A stretch of 36,690 nucleotides of DNA, from contig BNTV01000042.1 of assembly GCA_025996865.1 (NCBI GenBank), positions 1-36,690 of the forward strand. The letters run 5' to 3'. The DNA comes from Bacteroidia bacterium (GTDB lineage: Bacteria; Bacteroidota; Bacteroidia; Bacteroidales; Azobacteroidaceae). The position numbers and the translations under genes were made by a program. Position 1 is the first letter of the stretch. Every line of letters begins with the position of its first letter. The notes beneath the pieces were generated by a model. That model had not been told where the DNA came from and made no database searches. It saw only the letters and a program-made list of their open reading frames with translations. Below, piece after piece: positions 15,121-24,400 of this stretch.

Positions 15121-16992
15121 TTACAGGTGTATCATTTCTAAACTTCGTTTAACGAATTTGTTCAAGGCTTCTCCTTTTAGTAAGCCATTGGTTAATAGCG
15201 CCAAATCAACCATTTGGCCGATGGTGTCTTTTGAATTTTCCTTGTTGGCCACAACTTGTTTGACCAACGGATAATCCAGATTAACCGTCATGCTGTAAGA
15301 GAGGGGCATATCGCCGTAAAAGCTCATTCCGCCTTGCATTTCCGCCATTTCTTTCATGCGGCGCATGAATTCGTTTTGGGTGATCGTCACGGGATTACCT
15401 TTTTCGCCCAAATGTTCGAATCCAACGATGAAATCGGTTTTTTCAATCGGTGGAATGGACGATTTGAAAAGTTCGATCAAAGCATTGCGTTCCTCGTCGG
15501 TCAATTTGACTTCCTGACCGTCGCTTTTCTTGATCAAATTGTCGATTACATCGCTGTCCACGCGAACAAAATGCGATTGATTAAACTGTTGTTCCAATTT
15601 ATTTACAAAATGTACGTCTAATTGGCCATCCATCACCAACACGTCGTAGGCTTTGTCTTTGGCTTCAGAAATATAGGCATATTGTTCATCTTTATTGGTT
15701 GTGTATAAGTAAATCAAGTTTCCTTCTTTGTCGGTTTGATTGGCTTCAATCAAGGTTTTGTATTCATCCAAAGTATAGAATTTATTTTCTACATCCTTGA
15801 CTAATACAAATTTGGACGCTCTTTCGTAGAATTTTTCTTCGGAGATAATTCCATATTCGATGAAAATCTTCAAACTATCCCATTTTTCTTCAAATTGCGG
15901 ACGATCGTTTTTGAAAATTTCGTCCAGACGGTCTGCCACTTTTTTTGTGATGTAAGTGGAAATTTTTTTCACATTGCTGTCGCTTTGCAAATAGGAGCGG
16001 GAAACGTTCAAGGGAATATCGGGAGAATCCATCACGCCATGCAATAAGGTAAGAAACTCAGGTACAATCCCTTCCACAGAATCTGTTACATATACCTGGT
16101 TGCTGTATAATTGTATTTTATTTTTTTGCAGATCAATTCCGTTTTTCACTTTCGGGAAGTATAGGATTCCCGTCAGGTTGAAAGGATAATCCACGTTGAG
16201 GTGAATCCAGAACAAAGGATCGTCGCTGAACGGATAAAGTTCTTTGTAGAATTTAATGTAATCATCATCGGTTAGTTCGGCCGGTTTGCGCGTCCAGGCC
16301 GGGTTGGAATTGTTGATGATGTTGTCTTCGTCTGTTTCGACCGATTTGCCGTCTTTCCATTCTGATTTTTTCCCGAAAACGATGGGAATGGGGAGGAAAC
16401 GGCAGTATTTTTTCAATAAGGATTCAATTTTTGATTTTTCGAGAAATTCTTTACTTTCGTCGTCGAGATAAAGGATAATGTCGGTTCCGCGATCTTCTTT
16501 TTTCGTTTCGGACATCACGTATTCGGGTGAACCGTCACATTCCCATTTCATGGCGGGCGCATCGTCTTTCCACGATTTAGTAATAATTTCCACTTTTTTT
16601 GATACCATGAAAGCCGAATAAAAGCCCAAACCAAAATGGCCGATAATCGAATTGGCATCTTTTTTGTATTTGTCTAAGAAATCGTTAGCGCTTGAAAAAG
16701 CAATCTGGTTGATGTATTTGTCGATTTCGTCGGTAGTCATACCGATACCGTGGTCAGAAATTTTCAATATTTTCTTCTTTTCGTCCACGCTGATGCGGAC
16801 TGTCAAATCACCTAACTCGCTTTTAAATTCTCCGACAGACGCCAATGTTTTCAGTTTTTGCGTGGCATCCACCGCATTAGATACCAATTCACGAAGGAAT
16901 ATTTCATGATCACTGTACAGAAACTTCTTGATAATCGGAAAAATGTTTTCGGTCGTAACGCCAATATGACCGGTTTGCTTTTGTGTACTCAT
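15121..16992 (-). CDS. htpG: Chaperone protein HtpG (Hsp90)
   Basis: 623 residues, typical bacterial length. The GHKL ATPase domain has FLRELVSNAVDAT, DHGIGMT and GHFGLGFYSAFMVSKK; the middle domain has the GVMDSPDIPLNVSRSYLQ motif with the catalytic arginine. The eukaryotic MEEVD tail is absent, as expected. It is a cytosolic ATP-dependent chaperone. A canonical sigma-54-type -24/-12 element lies 44-60 bp upstream of the start, giving a plausible stress-control route. Confidence 0.97.
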   Translation of the reverse strand: MSTQKQTGHIGVTTENIFPIIKKFLYSDHEIFLRELVSNAVDATQKLKTLASVGEFKSELGDLTVRISVDEKKKILKISDHGIGMTTDEIDKYINQIAFSSANDFLDKYKKDANSIIGHFGLGFYSAFMVSKKVEIITKSWKDDAPAMKWECDGSPEYVMSETKKEDRGTDIILYLDDESKEFLEKSKIESLLKKYCRFLPIPIVFGKKSEWKDGKSVETDEDNIINNSNPAWTRKPAELTDDDYIKFYKELYPFSDDPLFWIHLNVDYPFNLTGILYFPKVKNGIDLQKNKIQLYSNQVYVTDSVEGIVPEFLTLLHGVMDSPDIPLNVSRSYLQSDSNVKKISTYITKKVADRLDEIFKNDRPQFEEKWDSLKIFIEYGIISEEKFYERASKFVLVKDVENKFYTLDEYKTLIEANQTDKEGNLIYLYTTNKDEQYAYISEAKDKAYDVLVMDGQLDVHFVNKLEQQFNQSHFVRVDSDVIDNLIKKSDGQEVKLTDEERNALIELFKSSIPPIEKTDFIVGFEHLGEKGNPVTITQNEFMRRMKEMAEMQGGMSFYGDMPLSYSMTVNLDYPLVKQVVANKENSKDTIGQMVDLALLTNGLLKGEALNKFVKRSLEMIHL

Positions 16993-17035
16993 ATTTCTTT
17001 TTATTTAGTTTTAGATATTTTTTTGTAAGAGGATT

Positions 17036-17052
17036 AGCAAAAAAAGTGCCAA
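17036..17052 (-). promoter_or_regulatory. Sigma-54-type promoter of htpG
   Basis: The minus strand reads TTGGCACTTTTTTTGCT, which fits TGGCAC-N5-TTGCW with the invariant GG (17050-17049) and GC (17038-17037) exactly 10 bp apart. Transcription would start near 17025, giving a leader of about 33 nt. No good TAnnTTTG box is closer to the gene. Confidence 0.65.
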
Positions 17053-17084
17053 TGAGTTGGGACTGACATTTTGGCGGGTTTGGC

Positions 17085-17112
17085 GTAGGGGCGTTGCGCG
17101 CAACGCCCCTAC
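17085..17112. repeat. REP-like 28-bp palindrome (family A)
   Basis: Perfect palindrome with arm GTAGGGGCGTTGCG. The same 28-mer occurs at 20949-20976 (inside the RAYT gene) and 21399-21426, with half copies at 20977-20991 and 21353-21368. This copy directly abuts a nifJ relic. Confidence 0.95.
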
Positions 17113-17175
17113 TGCGGCGAATTTGGCGACCACACCCACCGGAGCCGATATCGTAAGCTCAACCGTCGTTGATTG
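17112..17175 (-). pseudogene. nifJ relic 1 (two joined fragments)
   Basis: The plus strand at 17112-17144 aligns with nifJ 21922-21954 (CTGCGGC.AATTTGGC... CACCCAC.GGAG). It then jumps to match nifJ near 22049-22080 (CCGATATCGTAAGC, then CCGTCG), with about 95 bp of nifJ missing at the junction. It is non-coding and sits directly next to a REP palindrome. Confidence 0.7.
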
Positions 17176-17187
17176 TTTCAAAAATAT

Positions 17188-17218
17188 TTTGTCAGTTCAA
17201 AAACTTATTGTACCTTTG
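17188..17218 (+). promoter_or_regulatory. Orphan promoter facing the convergent gene
   Basis: TTTG (17188-17191), 19 bp, TACCTTTG (17211-17218): a perfect Bacteroidota promoter match with no ORF downstream on this strand. The transcript would run through the hairpin at 17232-17276 into the 3' end of the gene on the opposite strand. Confidence 0.6.
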
Positions 17219-17231
17219 CAAAAGTTTTATA

Positions 17232-17276
17232 ACGGCTAAATAACTATTGCTGAATCGTTGCGGGTTGTTTAGTCGT
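17232..17276 (+). repeat. Hairpin repeat (family D, copy 1)
   Basis: ACGGCTAAA (17232-17240) pairs with TTTAGTCGT (17268-17276), with one G-U pair only on the plus strand. The segment TAACTATTGC and the closing GGGTTG match the hairpin at 26835-26868, with an extra 11-nt direct duplication (TGAATCGTTGC) in this loop. It overlaps the stop codon of the gene on the minus strand. Confidence 0.6.
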
Positions 17277-17697
17277 TTTCTATTGCTGTTATGCAGTATT
17301 GTATTTTTTGACCGCTACCTCGCAATTCCCCTACGGTAAGTTTTATTTTTCCGAAATTGGCTTTCTCATATTCCATTATGTAGATTTTTGAAAACCGCTT
17401 TTGTTTTTCATTATCCTTTTTCGGCTCTTGCGGAGTGCCAACCGTTTTGGCTTTTTCTAAAATTTCAGTTAGATAAACAACAGATAATGTAGATTTATAC
17501 CGTATTGCAGCCTTGCTTGCCGTTTCCTGTATCGACAAAAATTTCACCTCAATAAAACTTTTCAAAGAGTTATTGTAAATGTGTTTTGTGGGATTAGCAA
17601 TAATCCAATTTGCGTAAAAATCAGTTATAAACCGTTTTCTACTTTTCAAATCTTCAGCTGTGCTTCCTAATGCAATGCCTTTTTTATCGAACTCCAT
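17269..17697 (-). CDS. Conserved hypothetical protein
   Basis: 142 residues, soluble and basic. It begins MEFDKKGIALGSTAEDLKSRKRFITDFYANW and ends in a beta-rich segment (KLTVGELRGSGQKIQYCITA). I recall similar short proteins in Bacteroidales near DNA-methylation or mobile genes, but no function is assigned. A strong promoter match lies directly upstream, at the edge of a nifJ relic, so the gene is probably expressed. Confidence 0.75.
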   Translation of the reverse strand: MEFDKKGIALGSTAEDLKSRKRFITDFYANWIIANPTKHIYNNSLKSFIEVKFLSIQETASKAAIRYKSTLSVVYLTEILEKAKTVGTPQEPKKDNEKQKRFSKIYIMEYEKANFGKIKLTVGELRGSGQKIQYCITAIEND

Positions 17698-17716
17698 AGT
17701 TTTTTATATTTCCCGG

Positions 17717-19224
<1,508 letters not shown>

Positions 19225-19232
19225 CTTTATTT

Positions 19233-19643
19233 TTATTTAATTGTTAAGTCACTAATTATACTATATCCTTTGATAATTGAGTCAGGCGAAATCAAGACCA
19301 TTCCATCTGTAGTTAATATGCCTTTATAAAGTAAAGGAGTATTGTCAAAATTTACCACATCCGCCGTTATTTTAGCACCTTTTTTTAATTTACCTTTACA
19401 GGTATAAGTTCCATCTGCTGCAATAACAGGTTTTACAATAGCAATACTATCTTTTTCTACGGCTTTATAAAAAGTAACCTTGTTTTTATCCCAGAAATAC
19501 AAACTGGTTACAATATTGCCTTTTATTCCGTCTTTCTCGACAGGTGTAACATTTACCCAAACAGTATCTGTTAAATACTTATGGCTTGAGCAACTACACA
19601 ATAGAGTAAGAACCAATACGTAAAATAAATATTTCTTCTTCAT
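19233..19643 (-). CDS. Putative lipoprotein
   Basis: 136 residues from ATG 19643; a longer frame reaching 19679 would overlap the upstream gene. The N terminus is a lipoprotein signal with lipobox LLCSC (Cys at about residue 18). The mature part is beta-rich with repeated short strands (SLYFWDKNKVTFYKA, GTYTCKGKLKKGAKI), resembling small envelope beta-sandwich lipoproteins. Middle gene of the three-gene envelope operon. Not recognised. Confidence 0.75.
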   Translation of the reverse strand: MKKKYLFYVLVLTLLCSCSSHKYLTDTVWVNVTPVEKDGIKGNIVTSLYFWDKNKVTFYKAVEKDSIAIVKPVIAADGTYTCKGKLKKGAKITADVVNFDNTPLLYKGILTTDGMVLISPDSIIKGYSIISDLTIK

Positions 19644-19650
19644 AGTTTTT

Positions 19651-20064
19651 TTATTTAAAATAATTACAAGCATCATCATAAAGATTCATCGCAATAGTAT
19701 TTGCATACCTTGCAATGTATGCTCCTGCTGCTGCGCCAGCTACACCGCCTAATCCAGCAGCACTAGCTCCTGTAGAACCTCCAAGTGCTGTTAATGCTAT
19801 AGTTATCCCATCTTTTAGTGCTTGTTTGGATAAATCTTTTGTGTATTTATTTCCACACAAAAAATCATAAACAACAGCACCCGTGCTGTTTGTCTTTTGT
19901 TTAACTTCCAATCTAATTGTCCTTTGATTAACATCATCTTCTAATACCGCTGTATTACCATATCTAACCAATGTTAATCCATCAGCTATTTTCGTCCTTG
20001 TTTGTGCATTGGCACTAATCCCAAAACAAACCATTGCTACTAAAATAAACATGAATTTCTTCAT
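19651..20064 (-). CDS. Secreted protein with glycine-zipper segment
   Basis: 137 residues with a clear signal peptide (MKKFMFILVAMVCFGISANAQ). After a polar region come about 35 residues rich in Gly and Ala (TALGGSTGASAAGLGGVAG and following, ending YIARYANTIA). This resembles membrane-inserting glycine zippers and some bacteriocin-like peptides. First gene of the operon with the lipoprotein and OmpA-like protein. No clear promoter was found upstream. Function unknown; the hydrophobic zipper could insert into the outer membrane. Confidence 0.7.
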   Translation of the reverse strand: MKKFMFILVAMVCFGISANAQTRTKIADGLTLVRYGNTAVLEDDVNQRTIRLEVKQKTNSTGAVVYDFLCGNKYTKDLSKQALKDGITIALTALGGSTGASAAGLGGVAGAAAGAYIARYANTIAMNLYDDACNYFK

Positions 20065-20311
20065 TATCGTTTGTGTCAGTTATATTCCATCGACCCATCG
20101 GTTTTATTTTTGAAAATTTAATTTTTGTTTCCGCTCTGTTCGGCTTCGCGAATGCCTTGCCCGTTTTTTAGAAAGTTTCTGCTCTTTCCTGCGTATGATT
20201 TGAGTGTTTTTACAGTTTCACTTCGCATTTTTTAGGAACAGTTGCGATTCTGTTTCATATATTGTAACGGTTTTGCCGTTGTTGAATTTTCAGACCTTTA
20301 AAATAAAAAAA
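20065..20311. other. Intergenic stretch without genes
   Basis: Part of the 575-bp gap between the envelope operon and the RAYT gene. I see no ORF, repeat or clear promoter here. GACCTTTA (20293-20300) preceded by TTG near 20281 is a poor promoter match on the plus strand for the RNA candidate that follows. Confidence 0.5.
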
Positions 20312-20466
20312 CCGTGGACTTTATCATCCGCGGTTGAGGTACTAGGAGAACCTTGTAGCAAATAAGTAAAGCCCACGTTTCCGTGAACGTTTATTACTTA
20401 TTCCCGCTACAAAATTGAAGATTCCTAGTTTTCAACCGCAAGAATAGCAAAACGCTATTTTATATG
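20312..20466 (+). ncRNA. Candidate structured RNA upstream of the RAYT gene
   Basis: Nested pairing on the plus strand: 20330-20347 with 20423-20439 (17 pairs, one bulged U, two G-U), an internal loop (20348-20352 and 20413-20422), 20353-20359 with 20406-20412, a 1/3 loop, 20361-20369 with 20394-20402, and the tip CACG/CGTG (20374-20377 and 20382-20385). The G-U pairs become mismatches on the minus strand, so the plus strand is favoured. A short hairpin AATAGC/GCTATT followed by T-rich sequence (20443-20462) could end it. CCGTGG (20312-20317) can pair with CCGCGG (20328-20333), competing with the main stem. A long rod with an asymmetric bubble recalls 6S RNA, but I cannot assign a family. Confidence 0.55.
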
Positions 20467-20639
20467 TCTTATAATGTGCGTATTAACTACGCTTTATTTT
20501 ATGTCATAAGCAAATTTTTTATTTTATCAAAGTGCAAAAATATAACTTTATTCTGAATTTGAACACATTATTCTCGAAAATCTATTTATTTTTCAAGAAA
20601 AAGCGTTATTTTTACAGCCTAAAACTTAAAACTTTAACT

Positions 20640-21269
20640 ATGTATCATCCTGACATACATCATCGGCGCAGTATTCGTTTACCTGATTACGATTATTCAC
20701 AACAGGGTTTGTATTTTGTAACTGTTTGTGTACAAGACAGAGAATGTTTATTGGGCAAAATAGACAAGAGTGAAATGATTTTGAATGAAACGGGAGAAAT
20801 TGTTCGGAATGGATGGTTAAAAACGGCTGAATTACGTCCAAACGTAAAATTACACGAATTTGTTGTTATGCCCAATCATTTCCACGCGATTTTGGAAATA
20901 ACGGAAAAAATCAACAATGAAAAATTTGAAAATTGTGCAATGTCGCATGTAGGGGCGTTGCGCGCAACGCCCCTACGCGCAACGCCCCTACGAACACCGC
21001 AAATCGTTCGCCCATACGCACATCAAACCGATTACGAAAAAAATGAATATATGTCAAATATTTCGCCAAAATCGGGTTCATTGGCGGCAATAATACGTTC
21101 ATTCAAATCCGCCGTAACGCGCAACATTCGCCTTGCGGGTTACGATTTTTCATGGCAACGCAATTTGTGGGAACACATTATTCGCGACACCAACGACCAT
21201 GTGTGTATTGCAGAGTACATCAATAATAATCCTGCGAATTGGGATATTGACAGGTTTTACAAAAAATAA
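20640..21269 (+). CDS. REP-associated tyrosine transposase (RAYT, IS200-like)
   Basis: 209 residues from ATG 20640; the frame extends up to 20532 but only with low-complexity residues. It begins MYHPDIHHRRSIRLPDYDYSQQGLYFVT, and has the HUH-type metal motif in FVVMPNHFHAILEI, then SLAAIIRSFKSAVTRNIR and the closing YINNNPANWDIDRFY, typical of RAYTs. These single-strand-acting transposases are thought to move REP palindromes. I could not place the catalytic Tyr with confidence. The coding region contains one and a half copies of the REP palindrome (20949-20991), translated as VGALRATPLRATPLRTP between the HFH motif and the following helix. It has its own terminator. Confidence 0.9.
   Translation: MYHPDIHHRRSIRLPDYDYSQQGLYFVTVCVQDRECLLGKIDKSEMILNETGEIVRNGWLKTAELRPNVKLHEFVVMPNHFHAILEITEKINNEKFENCAMSHVGALRATPLRATPLRTPQIVRPYAHQTDYEKNEYMSNISPKSGSLAAIIRSFKSAVTRNIRLAGYDFSWQRNLWEHIIRDTNDHVCIAEYINNNPANWDIDRFYKK
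20949..20991 (+). repeat. REP palindrome in frame within the RAYT gene (family A)
   Basis: A complete 28-bp palindrome (20949-20976, arm GTAGGGGCGTTGCG) followed by a second right half (20977-20991). The insertion is in frame and has no stop codon. Confidence 0.95.
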
Positions 21270-21305
21270 AAACCATTGCGGAATTTTATTTCCACAATGG
21301 TTTTT
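21268..21305 (+). terminator. Terminator of the RAYT gene
   Basis: AAAAACCATTG (21268-21278) pairs with CAATGGTTTTT (21295-21305), starting within the stop codon and ending in a T run. Confidence 0.85.
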
Positions 21306-21340
21306 GAATATTCATTATTACCGAATTCGATGGGAATGGT

Positions 21341-21426
21341 GCGTGTTTCGATGTAGGGGCGTTGCGCGTTTCGATGTTGTGTGGTGCGCGTTTCCGATGT
21401 AGGGGCGTTGCGCGCAACGCCCCTAC
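21341..21426. repeat. REP cluster at the 3' end of nifJ (family A)
   Basis: A half copy (21353-21368) and a full 28-bp palindrome (21399-21426), embedded in a degenerate direct repeat of GCGCGTTTCGATGT (near 21341, 21366 and 21387). It lies 19 bp after the nifJ stop codon and may act as its terminator. Confidence 0.9.
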
Positions 21427-21444
21427 GGTGCAACATTCTACGAA

Positions 21445-24400
21445 TTAAAACGTTTGCGCCGCCAATCTCTTATACCCATCCAAACGCCACTGGGCATTCT
21501 TCTGCGTAACTTCAAACAATTCCGCTGCCTCAGCAGGATATTGTTTCGACAACGAGGCAAACCGCACTTCGCCTTTCAAGAAATCTTGGAACTTCGTCCA
21601 ATCCGGCTCTTTAGAATCCAACTGGAACGGGTTCTTGCCTTCGGCTTCCAAACGCGGGTCGAAACGCCACAAATGCCAATATCCACATTCTACGGCTGAT
21701 TTCTGTTCGGCTTGCGCTTTGCCCATGCCGACTTTCAAACCATGTGCGATACAGGGCGAATAGGCGATAATCAACGAAGGTCCGTCGTAGGCTTCCGCTT
21801 CGCGAATGGCTTTCAGGGTTTGCGCCTGATTGGCTCCCATCGCGATTTGCGCTACATACACATAACCGTAAGTCGTTGCAATCATACCCAAATCTTTCTT
21901 GCGAATCCGTTTTCCGGCTGCGGCAAATTTGGCTACTGCACCCACAGGAGTGGATTTAGACGATTGTCCGCCGGTGTTGGAATACACTTCGGTATCAACC
22001 ACCAAGATATTCACGTTCTGACCGGAAGCGATTACGTGGTCTAATCCGCCGAAGCCGATATCGTAAGCCCAGCCGTCGCCGCCGATTATCCATTGGCTGC
22101 GTTTCATGAAGTAAGCTTTCAATTCCAAAAGTTCCTTGCACAACGCACAGGCGGGACAATTGCAAGTATCCGAACCGGACGCTTTAATTTGTTTTACTAA
22201 TTCAAGCGTTTCAGCTGCTTGTGAACCTGCATTTTCCAAATACTTTATCACATCATCTAATGTTTTGATATTCGGGTCGTTGTTGCAACTCGTTGCTGCA
22301 AAATGTTGAACCAGTTCGTCTATGGTAGCAATTCCCCATTCAAGAATGGCGGCATAGTCATCGGCGGCTTTTCTGCCTGCTGCACCGCCGTCATTCCTGT
22401 TGTCAAGCCAATTTTGAGCGGCAGTTTTTATTTTTTCGTTTGTCCAGGGAATTTCCATCAACGCTTTTGTTTTTTCAACCACCCGTTCGCGCATTTTTTC
22501 AGTACCGATTTTCATTCCCAAACCGTATTCGGCATTGTCTTCAAACAAGGAATTTGCCCAAGCCGGACCGTGTCCTTCTTCGTTTTTCGTATAAGGAGTG
22601 GAAGGTGCTGAACCTGAATAAATTGACGTACATCCGGTAGCGTTGGCAATCATTTGGTGGTCGCCGAACAATTGAGAAATCAATTTTACATAAGGCGTTT
22701 CACCGCAACCCGAACAGGCGCCGGAGAACTCAAACAACGGCGTTGCAAACTGTGAATTTTTCACGTTCGATTGTATATCCACCAAATGTTGTTTGGTTTT
22801 TACTTCTTTTACCGAGAAATCCCAATTGGCCTGGTTGGCGTATTCTTTTTCAATCGGCACCATTTTCAGCGCTTTACCCTGTTTATTTCCCGGACAAACA
22901 TCGGCGCAATTATCGCAACCCAAACAGTCCAAAACATTCACTTGAATACGGAATTGCATACCATCAAATTGTTTTCCGACAGCTTTCAAAGTGTTATATC
23001 CTGCGGGTGCTTTGGCTTGTTCTTCGGCATCCAACACGAACGGACGGATAGCGGCGTGAGGACAAACGTAAGCACATTGATTACATTGAATACAGTTTTC
23101 GGGAATCCAAGTCGGCACGTGTGAAGCCACGCCGCGTTTTTCGTAAGCCGCAGTTCCCTGGTCCCAAGTACCGTCTTCGCGACCGGTAAAAGCCGAAACA
23201 GGCAAGTCGTCGCCGGTTTGTGCATTGACGGGGAAAACTACTTTCTTTACAAAATCAGGCGCGCCGGCAATTCCTTGAGAAACAAAACCTTCTGTCTGAA
23301 TGTTCGCCCATTCGGCAGGCACTTCTACCTTCACGTAATCGGCGCCGCGGTCAACGGCTGCATTGTTTTTATTGACAATTTCGTCGCCTTTTTTGCCATA
23401 CGATTTTTTAATCAGGTACTTCATTTGTTCCACCGCCAATTCGTAGGGAACAACGCCGGTAATTTTAAAGAAAGCCGATTGCAAAATGGTGTTGGTGCGA
23501 TTGCCCAAACCGATTTCCGCGGCAATACCCGTGGCATTAATGATATAGAAATTGATATTGTTTTTTGCCAAGTATTTCTTCACATTGTCGGGAAGATTTT
23601 CTTTTACCTGCGCTTCGTTCCAAACAGTATTCAAAAGGAAAGTTCCGTTCTTTTTCAAACCTTTAGTTACATCGTATAAACGCAAATAAGCCTGCACGTG
23701 ACATGCCACAAAATCCGGTGTATTAACCAGATAGGTACTCCGAATGGGATTGTCGCCAAACCGCAAATGCGAAGCGGTAAATCCGCCCGATTTCTTGGAA
23801 TCGTAAGCAAAATACGCCTGACAATATTTATCGGTGTTGTCGCCGATAATCTTGATAGAATTTTTGTTGGCTCCTACCGTTCCGTCGGCTCCTAAACCGT
23901 AGAATTTGGCTTCGTAAGGACCACAGTCGAAAATCAATTCTTCTTTTTGCGGAAGCGAGGTGAAAGTAACGTCGTCCACAATTCCAATGGTAAAACCATT
24001 TTTCGGCATGGGCAATGCCAAGTTCTCATATACAGCAAGAATTTGAGCCGGAGTCGTGTCTTTGGACGACAAACCGTAGCGACCGCCAACGATAACCGGT
24101 TTGAAATCAGCCGTGTAAAAAGTGTCTTTTACGTCTAAATACAAAGGTTCGCCGGTTGCGCCCGGTTCTTTGGTGCGATCTAAAACGGCAATGCGTTTCG
24201 CGGTTTTAGGCACAGCCGCCAAGAAATGTTTCGCCGAGAACGGACGATACAGGTGGACAGAAACCAATCCCACTTTTTCGCCTTGGGTATTCAGATAATC
24301 AATCGTTTCTTTAATCGCTTCGGTTACAGAACCCATCGCGATAATCACGCGGTCGGCATCAGGTGCGCCGTAATAATCGAACAAACCGTATTTGCGACCG

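Noticed and set aside
20312..20466. tRNA or tmRNA
   Set aside because: The fold is one long rod without cloverleaf elements or a CCA-type end.
20532..20639. Upstream extension of the RAYT protein
   Set aside because: Low-complexity AT-rich sequence; the family starts at MYHPDIHHRRS (20640).
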